Positions 19,108 to 28,905 are shown, numbered from the stretch's first letter. The stretch is DNA of 64,000 nt from JAPSGB01 sp963775185 (GCA_963775185.1 CAVZIE010000037.1:186001-250000), one strand, 5' to 3'. The notes: generated by a model from the sequence alone, not told the origin. Numbers and translations: made by a program.

Positions 19108-20219
19108 CGTCCGGACGTCGCGACGACCAAGAGGCTCGCCTCCGGCGCGTCGCCAACGTAGGCGTTGCCGGCGTCGTCGGCGACGACGTTGCGCGCGCCG
19201 GGCGTCGTCGCCGCGGTCGCGACCACGTGGAGCGCTCCGGCGTCGTCGAGGCGGGCGATGGTGAGCCGCGCGGACCGCGCCGCCGCGACGTACACCCAGC
19301 GCCTGCCCGGCAGGTAGTCGATGTTGTCCACGCCGGCGCCGGTGTCGAGCTTGCCGAGCGGTGCGCCGTCGTGGGCGGCGTCGAGCACCTGCACGTGATC
19401 CGTGCACGCGACGATCAGGAAGTGTCGCGCCGCATCGAACGCGAGCCCGCGCGGTCCGTCACCGCCGCACGTGGGCTTCCACGTCGCGATCTGCCGGTGC
19501 GACTTCACGTCGATCACGGCAGTGAGGTCCTCGTCCTCCAGGTTGGTGAAGAAGCGTCCGCCCGCCTCGTCGACGGCGTAGCCCTCCGGCTGCCCCGGCA
19601 GCTTGATCGCGGTCTTGCTTGCCGGGCCCGCCGGCTTCGACGCGTCGAGCACCGCGAGCGACTGGGCGCGCGGCATCGTCACCCACACCTCCTCGACGGC
19701 GGCGACGTACGCCACGCCGTCGATGGACGACGAGAGCTTCATGCACGCGCCAGGCTTCAACGTCGCGACGTCGACGGCGCACACCTCTTCTGTCGCGCGG
19801 TCGCCGATGTATGCCACGCCGTCTCCCAGGCTGACCGCGCTCGGACCGGCGCTGTACTTCCGGCCGTGCCACTCCATCTCCGCGGACTTGAAGCCGTCGA
19901 CGCGCTTGAACGTCGCACTCTCGACGTCGAGCACGTCCACGCTACCGGTGTTGCCGACCGGCACCCACACGCGCCGCTTGCCGGGCTCGTAGGCGATGTA
20001 GTCGAGCGACGCGGGCTTCGTGGAACCGGCGAGCGCGATCCGCTTCGCGGTGAGCGTCGCGGGCGCGGCGACCGGCGCCACGACCGAGCCTGCAGGCTGC
20101 GGGGCCTGCCGGGCCGGCGCGGAAGCCGCGGGTGGCGGCGGCGGCGCTCTGCCGCAGGCGCCGCCGCACGCGGCAAGCAGCGGACACAGCGCGAGCGCAG
20201 CGAGACGTCTGGGCGTCAT
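19104..20219 (-). CDS. YncE-like beta-propeller lipoprotein
   Basis: Protein of 371 residues: signal peptide with lipobox LLAAC, a Pro/Ala-rich linker, then a propeller of repeated blades with motifs such as VGNTGSVDVLDVES, AVDVATLKPG, VTMPRAQSLAVLDAS and NLEDEDLTAVID. This is the pattern of YncE/cytochrome cd1-like seven-bladed propellers, used for binding or surface display; no haem or metal ligands are evident. ATG 20219 was chosen because the signal peptide begins there. Confidence 0.75.
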   Translation of the reverse strand: MTPRRLAALALCPLLAACGGACGRAPPPPPAASAPARQAPQPAGSVVAPVAAPATLTAKRIALAGSTKPASLDYIAYEPGKRRVWVPVGNTGSVDVLDVESATFKRVDGFKSAEMEWHGRKYSAGPSAVSLGDGVAYIGDRATEEVCAVDVATLKPGACMKLSSSIDGVAYVAAVEEVWVTMPRAQSLAVLDASKPAGPASKTAIKLPGQPEGYAVDEAGGRFFTNLEDEDLTAVIDVKSHRQIATWKPTCGGDGPRGLAFDAARHFLIVACTDHVQVLDAAHDGAPLGKLDTGAGVDNIDYLPGRRWVYVAAARSARLTIARLDDAGALHVVATAATTPGARNVVADDAGNAYVGDAPEASLLVVATSGR

Positions 20220-20253
20220 CGCGACGCTGTAACGCGAATCGCCCGCGACCAGA

Positions 20254-20275
20254 AGTTCCGCGCCGGACCGGCAAC
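20254..20275. repeat. REP-like element, single arm
   Basis: GTTCCGCGCCGGACCGGCAA lies in the 88-base divergent gap between the YncE-like lipoprotein and tldD. It is about 33 bases upstream of the tldD ATG, so it is within or next to that promoter. Confidence 0.8.
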
Positions 20276-20307
20276 AAACCACGAAGACTCCGCTATGCTC
20301 GCCGGCG

Positions 20308-21906
20308 ATGTCGATCTCGCGCCGACGTTTCCTCGAAGCCGCCGCGCTCGCCGGCGCGGCCGGCTGCGCACCCGCCGTCGCGAAGCGCCCCGCGCCGGCC
20401 CCGCTGGCGCGCGCGCCGGGCCCCGTGGCGCCGCCGAAGCCCGGCGTGCTCGAGGCGGTGCTCGCCCGCGCGCTCGAGGTCGCGAAGCGCGAAGGCGCGA
20501 GCTACGCCGACGCGCGCGTGCACAAGCGGCGCGAGGAGCGGCTCTCGACGCGCGAGGATCACGTGGTCGGCGTGTGGAGCGGCGAGACCTACGGCATCGG
20601 CGTGCGCGTACTGGTCGGCGGCGCGTGGGGCTTCGCGTCGAGCGCGGGAGTGACGGACGGCGACGCCGCCGACGCGGCGAAGCGTGCCGTCGCCGTCGCG
20701 AAGGCCGATCAGGGCGCACGCAAGCGCCCGATCGAGCTCGCACCCTGCGGCGTGTATCACGACAAGTGGCAGACGGACTTCGCCGTCGATCCGTTCGAGG
20801 TGTCGCTGGCCGAGAAGGCGGCGCTGATCCTGAGCGTGTGGCCGGTCGCGAGTCGCGTCGCGGGTATCGCCTTCTGCAGCGCGAACTGCGCCTCGTTCGA
20901 CGAATGGAAGCTGCTGGCCACCAGCGAGGGCTCGCTGGTCGAGCAGCGCATCGTGCGCGTCGGCGCGGGCTACACGCTCACGGCCAAGAACGACAAGCGG
21001 GGCGACTTCGTCACGCGCACCTGGGAGGTGCCGGCGATGCAGGCGGGCTGGGAGCACGTGGCGAAGGGCGGCCTGGCCGAGAGCGCCGAGCGCAGCGCCA
21101 AAGAGACGATCGAGAAGCTCGGGGCGCCGGCGGTCGCGCCCGGCAAGCACGCGCTGGTGCTCGCGCCCGACCACCTGTGGCTGACGATCCACGAGTCGAT
21201 TGGCCACTCCACGGAGCTCGATCGGGCGATGGGCTACGAGGCGGATCTCGCGGGCACGTCGTTCGCCACGCCGGACAAGCTCGGCAAGCTCCGCTACGGC
21301 AAGGAGAACGTGACGTTCTTCGCCGACAAGACCACGCCCGGCGGCCTGGCCACGTGCGGCTACGACGACGACGGCGTGAAGACGGGGCGCTGGAACTTGA
21401 TCGACAAGGGCCTGTTCGTCGCCTACCAGACCACGCGCGAGCAGGCGGCGTGGATCGGCGAGAAGCGCTCGCGCGGCACCTCCTACGCGCAGGATCACCG
21501 CTCCGTGGCTTTCCAGCGCATGCCCAACGTGTCGCTCGCTCCGGGGCCCGACAAGCGGAGCCTCGACGACATCGTCGCCGCCACCGACGACGGCATCTTG
21601 ATCCACGGCGACGGCTCGTGGTCGATCGATCAGCAGCGCTACAACTTCCAGTTCGGCGGCCAGCTGTTCTACGCGATCAAGGGCGGCAAGATCTCGCACA
21701 TGCTCCGTGACGTCGCCTACCAATCGAACACGTCGGAGTTCTGGCACAGCTGCGACATGATCGGCGGGCAGGACGCGTGGGAGATCCACGGCACGCTCTA
21801 CGACGGCAAGGGCGAGCCCGGCCAATCCAACGCCGTCAGTCACGGCGCGCCGCCGGCGCGCTTCCGCGACGTGAACGTCCTCTACACCGGAGGCAAGCGC
21901 GGATGA
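20308..21906 (+). CDS. tldD: TldD metalloprotease subunit with Tat/lipoprotein signal
   Basis: Protein of 532 residues. TldD and TldE form a heterodimeric zinc protease that cleaves small unfolded peptides and matures some modified peptides. The zinc site HESIGH is at residues 295-300 and the third ligand Cys is about 482 (WHSCDMIGG). Unusually, the protein begins SRRRFLEAAALAGAAGC, a twin-arginine signal ending in a lipobox-like AAGC, followed by an Ala/Pro linker. Classical TldD is cytoplasmic. Stop overlaps the tldE start (ATGA). Confidence 0.92.
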   Translation: MSISRRRFLEAAALAGAAGCAPAVAKRPAPAPLARAPGPVAPPKPGVLEAVLARALEVAKREGASYADARVHKRREERLSTREDHVVGVWSGETYGIGVRVLVGGAWGFASSAGVTDGDAADAAKRAVAVAKADQGARKRPIELAPCGVYHDKWQTDFAVDPFEVSLAEKAALILSVWPVASRVAGIAFCSANCASFDEWKLLATSEGSLVEQRIVRVGAGYTLTAKNDKRGDFVTRTWEVPAMQAGWEHVAKGGLAESAERSAKETIEKLGAPAVAPGKHALVLAPDHLWLTIHESIGHSTELDRAMGYEADLAGTSFATPDKLGKLRYGKENVTFFADKTTPGGLATCGYDDDGVKTGRWNLIDKGLFVAYQTTREQAAWIGEKRSRGTSYAQDHRSVAFQRMPNVSLAPGPDKRSLDDIVAATDDGILIHGDGSWSIDQQRYNFQFGGQLFYAIKGGKISHMLRDVAYQSNTSEFWHSCDMIGGQDAWEIHGTLYDGKGEPGQSNAVSHGAPPARFRDVNVLYTGGKRG

Positions 21907-23228
21907 GCGACGACATCACCGCCCGGCTGCTGGAGCTGGTCCGCAAACGCGACGCGAGCGCCGAGGCGCGCGTCTCCACGACCTTCGGTCGCGACGGCAA
22001 CACGCGCTTCGCCGCCGGGGAGATCACGACCGCCGGTGACACGGACATCACCGACGTGTCGCTCATGGTCACGCTGGGCCAGCGCCACGCCGCGGCAAGC
22101 ACGTCGCAGACCGACGCCGCGTCGTTGTCGTCGCTGGTCGATCGCGCGCTTGCCATGGCCAAGCTCGCGCCGGAGGATCCGGAGATCATGCCCGTACTCG
22201 GGCCGCAGAAATACGCCACCGGCGCCAGCGCCTGGGACGACGCGACCGCGCGCTATCCGAACGCCGAGCGCGCCGCCGCCGCGCGCACCACGATCGCCGC
22301 GGCGGACAAGCAGAGCGCGATCCCGGCGGGCTTCTTCGAGGTCGGCGCGCGCGAGCATCGCCTCGCCACCAGCGCGGGCCTGTCGGCGAGCCACAAGTCC
22401 ACGGTCGCGTCTCTCACCATGACCGTGCGCACGCCGGACGGGACGGGATCAGGCTGGTCCGGCGCGGAATCCACCCGCGCGCCCGCTCTCGACGCCGCGA
22501 CGCTGGCCGGCACGGCCATCGACAAGGCCGTCCGCTCGCGCGAGCCGCACGCGCTCGAGCCGGGCAAGTACAGCGTCGTGCTCGAGCCGCAGGCCGTGTC
22601 GGATCTGCTCGAATATCTGCTGTACGCCCTCGACGCGCGCTCGGCGGACGAGGGCCGGAGCTTCTTCTCCAAGCGCGGCGGCACCAAGCTCGGCGAGAAG
22701 CTGTTCGCGCCGATGGTGACGCTGCGGAGCGACCCGCTGAACGACCGCACGCCGGGCTCGCCCTTCGACGGCGAGGGGCTGCCGCTCGGGCCGGTCACGT
22801 GGATCGACGAGGGACGACTCGGCGCCCTCGCCTACTCGCGCTACTGGGCACACAAGCAAGGCAAGAAGCCCACGGGGGCGCACTCCAGCTTCGAGCTCTC
22901 CGGCGGCAGCGCGTCGAGCGTCGACGAGCTGATCAAGCACGTGAAGCGTGGACTGCTCGTGACGCGTTTCTGGTACATCCGCTCGCTCGAGCCGCGGGAG
23001 CTCTCCGTCACCGGGCTGACCCGCGACGGCGTGTTCCTGATCGAGAACGGCAAGATCGCGCACCCGGTCAACAACTTCCGCTTCAACGACTCGCCGGCGC
23101 GCGTGCTCGCCGCGTGCCAGGGCATGACGAAGGACAGCGTGCGCGTGCCGAGCTACGGCGGCGTGGTGCGCGTGCCGGCGTTGCTCGCTGACGGGTTCAA
23201 CATGGCGAGCGTGTCCAAGGCCGTATAG
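21903..23228 (+). CDS. tldE: TldE/PmbA metalloprotease subunit
   Basis: Protein of 441 residues, the non-metal partner of TldD. Recognisable segments include RFAAGEITTAGDTDITDVSL, the GTGSGWSG motif around residue 180, DEGRSFFSKRGG and the C-terminal PVNNFRFNDSPARVL. No HExxxH and no signal peptide are seen, unlike the preceding tldD. Start ATG overlaps the tldD stop by four bases, so both are made from one transcript. Confidence 0.92.
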   Translation: MSDDITARLLELVRKRDASAEARVSTTFGRDGNTRFAAGEITTAGDTDITDVSLMVTLGQRHAAASTSQTDAASLSSLVDRALAMAKLAPEDPEIMPVLGPQKYATGASAWDDATARYPNAERAAAARTTIAAADKQSAIPAGFFEVGAREHRLATSAGLSASHKSTVASLTMTVRTPDGTGSGWSGAESTRAPALDAATLAGTAIDKAVRSREPHALEPGKYSVVLEPQAVSDLLEYLLYALDARSADEGRSFFSKRGGTKLGEKLFAPMVTLRSDPLNDRTPGSPFDGEGLPLGPVTWIDEGRLGALAYSRYWAHKQGKKPTGAHSSFELSGGSASSVDELIKHVKRGLLVTRFWYIRSLEPRELSVTGLTRDGVFLIENGKIAHPVNNFRFNDSPARVLAACQGMTKDSVRVPSYGGVVRVPALLADGFNMASVSKAV

Positions 23229-23242
23229 ACCAAGCCGACACC

Positions 23243-23689
23243 CTACGAGCAGCCGCAGCCCGACTTCTCGATCAACGCTTTCGCGTCGCCCACGCGCTGG
23301 CGCGCGCTGGTGCAGCGCGCGTCGCTCTCGCCGGCGAGCTCGCAGATGCCGTCGGCGGCGCGCTGCATCGACGACAGCGCGCGGCACGCGGCGTCGCAAC
23401 CGGTCAGCGACTCCTCCTCGGGAGCCGGCGAGCTGGCTTGCTCGTCGGCTTCGGTGTTCGGCTGCGCCGGCGCTTCGGCGGGCGCCGGAGGCGGCCCTGC
23501 GGAAGACGGCGACGACTCGCCCTGGCCGGCGCCCGGCGGCGACGCCACCGCGGTGTGGATACGCCCCTCGGCGACGTCGAGGTCGTGCTCGAAGCCCTGG
23601 ACGCTGCCGCCGCCGGCGGGCATCGCGGCAGGGCGGCCGCCACACGCCGAGGCGAGCAGCGCGACTCCGACCAGGGCGGCGCGACGCAT
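23243..23689 (-). CDS. Small lipoprotein of unknown function
   Basis: Protein of 148 residues: signal peptide with lipobox LLASAC, a Pro/Ala/Glu-rich unstructured middle and a C-terminal helical part with six Cys (LTGCDAACRALSSMQRAADG, CELAGESDARC, ending SGCGCS). The last part has the helix-Cys spacing seen in many short myxobacterial lipoproteins. Convergent with tldE. Confidence 0.7.
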   Translation of the reverse strand: MRRAALVGVALLASACGGRPAAMPAGGGSVQGFEHDLDVAEGRIHTAVASPPGAGQGESSPSSAGPPPAPAEAPAQPNTEADEQASSPAPEEESLTGCDAACRALSSMQRAADGICELAGESDARCTSARQRVGDAKALIEKSGCGCS

Positions 23690-23803
23690 CGACCCCAGGG
23701 TAGCCGATGTCCGGGGCGCGCGGGGGCCGGGAAACCGCCCCGCCGCCGCGGAAATCTGGCCCCGGTGACACGACGCGCAGCCTGTACTAGCGTCGCGCCG
23801 GCT

Positions 23804-24166
23804 ATGGCGAGGCACACGGTGGACACGAGCGTGCTCGGCCCGGCGACCCGTATCACGGGTCGGGTCGGCGGCGAGGGCGGGCTCAGGGTCGAAGGCAGCA
23901 TCCGCGGCGACGTGGCGGTGACCGGTCCGGTGGAGATCACCGAGGCCGCCTCCGTCGAGGGCGACGTGCACGCGGAGTCGGTGGACGTCGGCGGCACCTT
24001 GCTCGGCAACGTGGTGGCGCGCGGGCCGGTCGCGGTGCGCGCCGGAGCCACCGTGCGCGGCGACTTGAAGGGCTCGCGCGTCTCGATCGAGCCGGGCGCG
24101 CGCGTCGCCGTGCGCCTCGACACGGACTTCGAGCTCGATCTCGGGCCGACGCACCGGCGAAGCTGA
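23804..24166 (+). CDS. Bactofilin
   Basis: Protein of 120 residues made of a short beta-helix: repeated GxxxxxGxVxGDV-like turns (LRVEGSIRGDVAVTGPVEI, ASVEGDVHAES, GNVVARGPV). Bactofilins polymerise without nucleotide into cytoskeletal filaments that place cell-envelope or chromosome-segregation proteins. First of three adjacent bactofilin genes. No membrane segment. Confidence 0.88.
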   Translation: MARHTVDTSVLGPATRITGRVGGEGGLRVEGSIRGDVAVTGPVEITEAASVEGDVHAESVDVGGTLLGNVVARGPVAVRAGATVRGDLKGSRVSIEPGARVAVRLDTDFELDLGPTHRRS

Positions 24167-24198
24167 AGCAACTACTTTACTATTGCGGAGACAAGACG

Positions 24199-24513
24199 AT
24201 GGCAGGCACGGTGATTGGCGAAGGCTTGACGATCGAAGGCGAGATCACGAGCGAGGAAGAGGTCGTGGTCCACGGCACGGTGCGGGGTCGCCTGAGCAGC
24301 AGCGACGCGGTGAGCGTCGCCGGCGGCGGCGTGGTCGAGGCCGACATCGGAGCCGCGTCGCTGTCGGTCGGCGGCCAGGTGACGGGCAACGTCACCGCGC
24401 AAGAGCGCGTGGATCTGCAGCCCGGCGGGCGCCTGATCGGCGACGTCAAGGCGGCTCGGCTGACGATCGCGGACGGTGCCTCGTTCAAGGGCAACGTCGA
24501 CATGGACGTGTGA
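24199..24513 (+). CDS. Bactofilin
   Basis: Protein of 104 residues, nearly all beta-helix (GEGLTIEGEITSEEEVVVHG, TVRGRLSSSDAVSV, GNVTAQERVDLQPG). Starts MAGTVIGEG. It lies 32 bases after the previous bactofilin and 7 bases before the next. In Myxococcus xanthus adjacent bactofilins co-polymerise into one scaffold; the same is likely here. Confidence 0.88.
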   Translation: MAGTVIGEGLTIEGEITSEEEVVVHGTVRGRLSSSDAVSVAGGGVVEADIGAASLSVGGQVTGNVTAQERVDLQPGGRLIGDVKAARLTIADGASFKGNVDMDV

Positions 24514-24520
24514 GTACGAG

Positions 24521-25132
24521 ATGGCGAACGCTTCCACAATCGGGACGAGCACGGTCATCCGCGGCAACCTGCGCGGCGACGGCGACGTGGAGATCCACGG
24601 ACGCGTCGAAGGCAGCGTCAGCGTGTCGGGCGACGTGACCCTGGGCGAGCACGCCGCCGTGCTCGGCGACGTGAGCGGCGCGGCGCTGGTCATCGGCGGC
24701 GCCGTGCAGGGCGACGTGCGCGGCACCGACAGCGTGGTGCTCGACGCGACGGCGCGCGTGGTGGGCGACATCGGCGCGCCCCGGATCGGCATCACCGACG
24801 GCGCGCTGGTGCGCGGCAACGTGCAGACGGACGGCGAGTCGATGGGCGCGACGCGCGCCCGCAGCGCGGCCCGCGCCGAACCGGCGCGCCGTGCCGAGCC
24901 CGCGCCGGCCCGACAAGAAGAGAAATCCGCGCCGCGCGCGGTCGCCGCAAGGAAGCCCGCGCCGACCCCGGCGAAGAAGCCAGCGAAGGCGCCACCCGCG
25001 CGCGCCAAGTCCGCTCCGGCCAAGGCCGCCGCCAAGCCGAAGCCCGCGCCGGCCAAGCGCCAGCCGCCGCCGCCGGTGGTTCCAGCGCTCCGCCGCGGCG
25101 CCCGCGCGAAGAAGAAGGCACGCCGTCGCTGA
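24521..25132 (+). CDS. Bactofilin with long basic Ala/Pro/Lys tail
   Basis: Protein of 203 residues. Residues 1-110 form the bactofilin core (TVIRGNLRGDGDVEIHGRVE and further GDV turns). Residues 110-203 are a disordered tail rich in Ala, Pro, Lys and Arg, ending RRGARAKKKARRR, which could bind nucleic acid or membranes. Third in the bactofilin run and 3 bases before pyrE, so an operon is likely. Confidence 0.85.
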   Translation: MANASTIGTSTVIRGNLRGDGDVEIHGRVEGSVSVSGDVTLGEHAAVLGDVSGAALVIGGAVQGDVRGTDSVVLDATARVVGDIGAPRIGITDGALVRGNVQTDGESMGATRARSAARAEPARRAEPAPARQEEKSAPRAVAARKPAPTPAKKPAKAPPARAKSAPAKAAAKPKPAPAKRQPPPPVVPALRRGARAKKKARRR

Positions 25133-25135
25133 GCC

Positions 25136-25690
25136 ATGGATCGCGGCAAGCTCGACCGGATGATCGCGCTGTTGCGCGAACGCAGCTTCGAGAGGAAGCG
25201 CGTGATCCTGGCCTCCGGCAAGGAGAGCGATTTCTTCATCGACTGCAAGCAGGCAGTGCTCACCGCCGAGGGCCACGCGCTGGTCGGTGAGCTGATGTTC
25301 GACGCGTTGTCGCAGCTACCGGAGTGCGACGCGGTCGGCGGCGTAGAGCTCGGCGGCTGCCCGCTCGCCAGCGCCGTGTCGCTCGTGAGCCACCAGCGCG
25401 GTCGCGACCTGCCGGCGCTGTACGTGCGCAAGGCGCAGAAGGATCACGGCAGCAAGAAGCTGGTCGAGGGCGACAAGGCGCTCAGGCCCGGGCTTCGCGT
25501 CGCCTTGCTCGAGGACGTCGTGACCACCGGCGGCTCGAGCCTCAAGGCCGTGGAATCCTTGCGCACCGCCGGCGCGACGGTGGTCGGCATCATCGCGCTG
25601 GTCGATCGCCAGGAGGGCGGAAGCGATACCATCCAGAACGCCGGCCTGCCGTTCGTCGCCCTCGCGAGCCGCAGCGACTTCATGGATTGA
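25136..25690 (+). CDS. pyrE: Orotate phosphoribosyltransferase
   Basis: Protein of 184 residues, cytoplasmic. It converts orotate and PRPP to orotidine 5'-phosphate in pyrimidine synthesis. The PRPP loop VALLEDVVTTGGSS and the upstream catalytic Lys loop (YVRKAQKDHGSKK) are clear; FFIDCKQ near the start matches the orotate site. Three bases after the third bactofilin stop. A REP-like element begins at its stop codon. Confidence 0.95.
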   Translation: MDRGKLDRMIALLRERSFERKRVILASGKESDFFIDCKQAVLTAEGHALVGELMFDALSQLPECDAVGGVELGGCPLASAVSLVSHQRGRDLPALYVRKAQKDHGSKKLVEGDKALRPGLRVALLEDVVTTGGSSLKAVESLRTAGATVVGIIALVDRQEGGSDTIQNAGLPFVALASRSDFMD

Positions 25691-25711
25691 TGCCGGTCCG
25701 GCGCGGAATCC
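25690..25711. repeat. REP-like element, single arm
   Basis: TGCCGGTCCGGCGCGGAATC begins at or one base after the pyrE stop and ends about 87 bases before the next gene. Confidence 0.85.
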
Positions 25712-25797
25712 CCAAGGCCGGATCCGTCGATGGAACATGTTCTATTGCGCGGAGCGTGACCTCGGCGGGCCGGCGGGCTAACGTCGATCGCACCGGC

Positions 25798-26538
25798 ATG
25801 GCCGCGCCCGACCACAGGACGACCCGGTTCGTCGCGCTCGCCGTCGCGGCTGCCGCCCTGACGCTCGCGTCGACCGGCAGCGCCGTCGCGGCCGGGGACG
25901 AAGACAACGCGCAGCGGCCGATGACGCGCCAGGAGGTCGAGGCCTGGCTCGACTCGCGCGGCATGCCCTCCACGCAGCAGGACACCAGCGGCGACACGGC
26001 GGAGGCGCCGCCGCCTCCGCCGCGCCACCACGGCTTCGTCGTCGAGACCGGCATCGGCGCGATGCAGCACCTCGGTCCGTTGAAGCACATCTCGCCGCTG
26101 TCGCCGCTGTTCCACCTGCAGTTCGGCTGGGAGCCGATCAAATGGGCGATGATCTTCGCCGAGACGGACCTGTCCTTCGGCAACACGTCGTACGCCCGCC
26201 CACCGCCGGAACCGCGCGGCTACGCCATGTACGGCTTCGGCGGCGGCGTGCGCTTCACGGTCAAGCCGACGGATCGCTTCGGCATCTACTTGCAGGGCAG
26301 CGTCGGCGCCGCCAAGATCTCCGACGACGTGCTCGTGACCTACGGCTATCGGGACGCGACCTCGTTCAACCCGTATTTCGGCGGCATCCTCGGGCTCGAG
26401 TGGTACCAGGTGAACCCGCACACCGCGCTCGCGCTGTTCGGCGGCGTCCGCAACTACAACCAGCTGCTGGACCGCACCGGCGCGAGCCAGAGCGCGCTCG
26501 CGGTGATCGGCGGCGTGTCGCTCAGGTACGTCTTCTGA
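25798..26538 (+). CDS. Outer-membrane beta-barrel protein
   Basis: Protein of 246 residues with a Sec signal peptide (hydrophobic stretch, AVAAG cleavage region), a short acidic segment MTRQEVEAWLDSRGMPS, a Pro/His linker and then alternating amphipathic strands (FVVETGIGAMQHL, MYGFGGGVRFTVKP, FGIYLQGSVGAAK) ending in the C-terminal aromatic VSLRYVF that is typical of barrel insertion. OmpW/OmpA-barrel-like. Cargo or function unknown. Confidence 0.75.
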   Translation: MAAPDHRTTRFVALAVAAAALTLASTGSAVAAGDEDNAQRPMTRQEVEAWLDSRGMPSTQQDTSGDTAEAPPPPPRHHGFVVETGIGAMQHLGPLKHISPLSPLFHLQFGWEPIKWAMIFAETDLSFGNTSYARPPPEPRGYAMYGFGGGVRFTVKPTDRFGIYLQGSVGAAKISDDVLVTYGYRDATSFNPYFGGILGLEWYQVNPHTALALFGGVRNYNQLLDRTGASQSALAVIGGVSLRYVF

Positions 26539-26556
26539 GCGCGACCGTCGCTGCCT

Positions 26557-27261
26557 TCAGTAGCTACGGGCGAGATCGTCCGTGAACGACGAGATCTTGC
26601 TGTCGTAGCTCGAGCACGCCTTGGGCACGCCGGACTCGGTGGAGCTGCGCTGGTACAGGCACTCCACGTACAACACCTTGCTCTTGCCGACGCGCGTCTC
26701 CGTGGCGCCCGTGGCGTCGCGCTTGAGTCCGGCGACCAGCGAATAGCCGTCCGTCTTCGACGTCGTGTCGGCCAACAGCACCTTGTAGATGTGCACCTCG
26801 CCGGTCGGCCCCTTCTTGCCGAGCGCCACCGTCGCCGCCCAGCCCGCGCTGTTGCTCTTCTCCTTCATGATGTCGTAGCCGTAGTAGCGATAATTGCTCT
26901 CGATCTTGCTCTTGACCCCGCTCGACGTCAGCGAGTCGACCGGAGCGGGACTGTCGGCGTGGGTCGATGCCGTCGTCGAGGAACCGGAGCCCATGCACGG
27001 CGTCATGCACGTATCGAGCGCGTCCTTGTCGGAGCTCTTGTCGATGCACTTGCTGACGCAGGCGTACTTCTCGGGATGGTCCTTCTTCATCGTCGTCAGC
27101 GACTTGGCACACTTCGCCTGCTCCTCCGAGGTGGCGTCCTCCTTGCCGACAATCTTCGCGGTCTTCTTGCACAGCTTCTCCGGCGAGGGCTTGAGCAGCT
27201 TGCAGGCGAACAGGGCCGTGCACAGCACGAGTAGCGGGAACAGCTGGCGGCGAACAAACAT
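26557..27261 (-). CDS. Lipoprotein with N-terminal Cys-rich helical region
   Basis: Protein of 234 residues. Signal peptide with lipobox LFAC, then a Lys-rich region with paired Cys spacing (CKKTAKIVGKEDATSEEQAKC, CVSKCIDKSSDKDALDTC) and, after a Ser/Thr linker, a beta-rich region (YYGYDIMKEKSNSAGWAATV). GGGAGAGG precedes the ATG. A 14-base sequence GGTCCTGGCACTAT lies about 37 bases upstream and is shared with trxA. Function unknown. Confidence 0.75.
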   Translation of the reverse strand: MFVRRQLFPLLVLCTALFACKLLKPSPEKLCKKTAKIVGKEDATSEEQAKCAKSLTTMKKDHPEKYACVSKCIDKSSDKDALDTCMTPCMGSGSSTTASTHADSPAPVDSLTSSGVKSKIESNYRYYGYDIMKEKSNSAGWAATVALGKKGPTGEVHIYKVLLADTTSKTDGYSLVAGLKRDATGATETRVGKSKVLYVECLYQRSSTESGVPKACSSYDSKISSFTDDLARSY

Positions 27262-27448
27262 CGACCTCTCCCTTCCATGAGGACAGCAGCCCTTCGATAG
27301 TGCCAGGACCGACACCGCCGCTGCATGAGTGGATCCGCGACCACGACGCCGCGCGCATCGCGCCGCCCCCGCCAACGTGGCTCGCCAATGTGGCAGCCGC
27401 CCCGGGCCGAAGGCGCCGGGAACGGGGGCAATTCCGCGCAGAAGCATG

Positions 27449-27464
27449 TGGCACGCGCGTTGCT
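27449..27464 (+). promoter_or_regulatory. Sigma-54 (RpoN) -24/-12 promoter
   Basis: TGGCACGCGCGTTGCT matches the RpoN consensus TGGCAC-N5-TTGCW at every defined position. Transcription would begin about 12 bases after the GC, near 27475, giving a leader of about 15 bases that contains the strong AGGAGGT Shine-Dalgarno and the ATG at 27491. Confidence 0.7.
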
Positions 27465-27490
27465 GGAGCGCTCTTCCCAGGAGGTAACCC

Positions 27491-27673
27491 ATGTTCCGAT
27501 CGCCGATCCGACTTGGTCTCGTCGTCGCGCTGGCGACCACTGCGTCCGCGTGCGCGGCGGCGCGCGCCGCTGCCGAGCCTGCGCGCCCGCCGGCCGCGAC
27601 AGCCGCAGCGCCGAGCGCGCATATCGAGATCGGGGCGAAGCTCAAGACGACGTGCGCGTGTCAGTCAGCGTGA
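27491..27673 (+). CDS. Small lipoprotein behind sigma-54 promoter, possible frameshift
   Basis: In the frame starting at ATG 27491, 60 residues: a signal peptide with lipobox TASAC and an Ala/Pro linker, then HIEIGAKLKTTCACQSA and stop. The overlapping frame reads DDVRVSVSVRMRRGVRVV and LAKLARPDGGTTTITAALQ to a stop at 27759, an alternating strand pattern that continues the sense of IEIGAKLK. A single-base change near 27650 would give an ~88-residue lipoprotein. AGGAGGTAACCC is an ideal ribosome-binding site. Function unknown. Confidence 0.55.
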   Translation: MFRSPIRLGLVVALATTASACAAARAAAEPARPPAATAAAPSAHIEIGAKLKTTCACQSA

Positions 27674-27760
27674 GAATGCGTCGCGGCGTTCGCGTCGTGC
27701 TCGCGAAGCTCGCACGCCCCGACGGCGGGACGACGACGATCACCGCCGCGCTGCAGTGAC

Positions 27761-28905
<1,145 letters not shown>

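Noticed and set aside
16635..21710. Plus-strand open frame of 1,691 codons
   Set aside because: It runs antisense or out of frame through several well-supported genes (Cys-rich lipoprotein, membrane protein, YncE-like gene, tldD); it is a product of high GC with few stop codons, and its composition is Arg/Ala-rich nonsense.
22455..22473. REP-like match inside tldE
   Set aside because: It encodes GSGWSGAES, part of the conserved TldE motif region, so resemblance to the element is probably chance.
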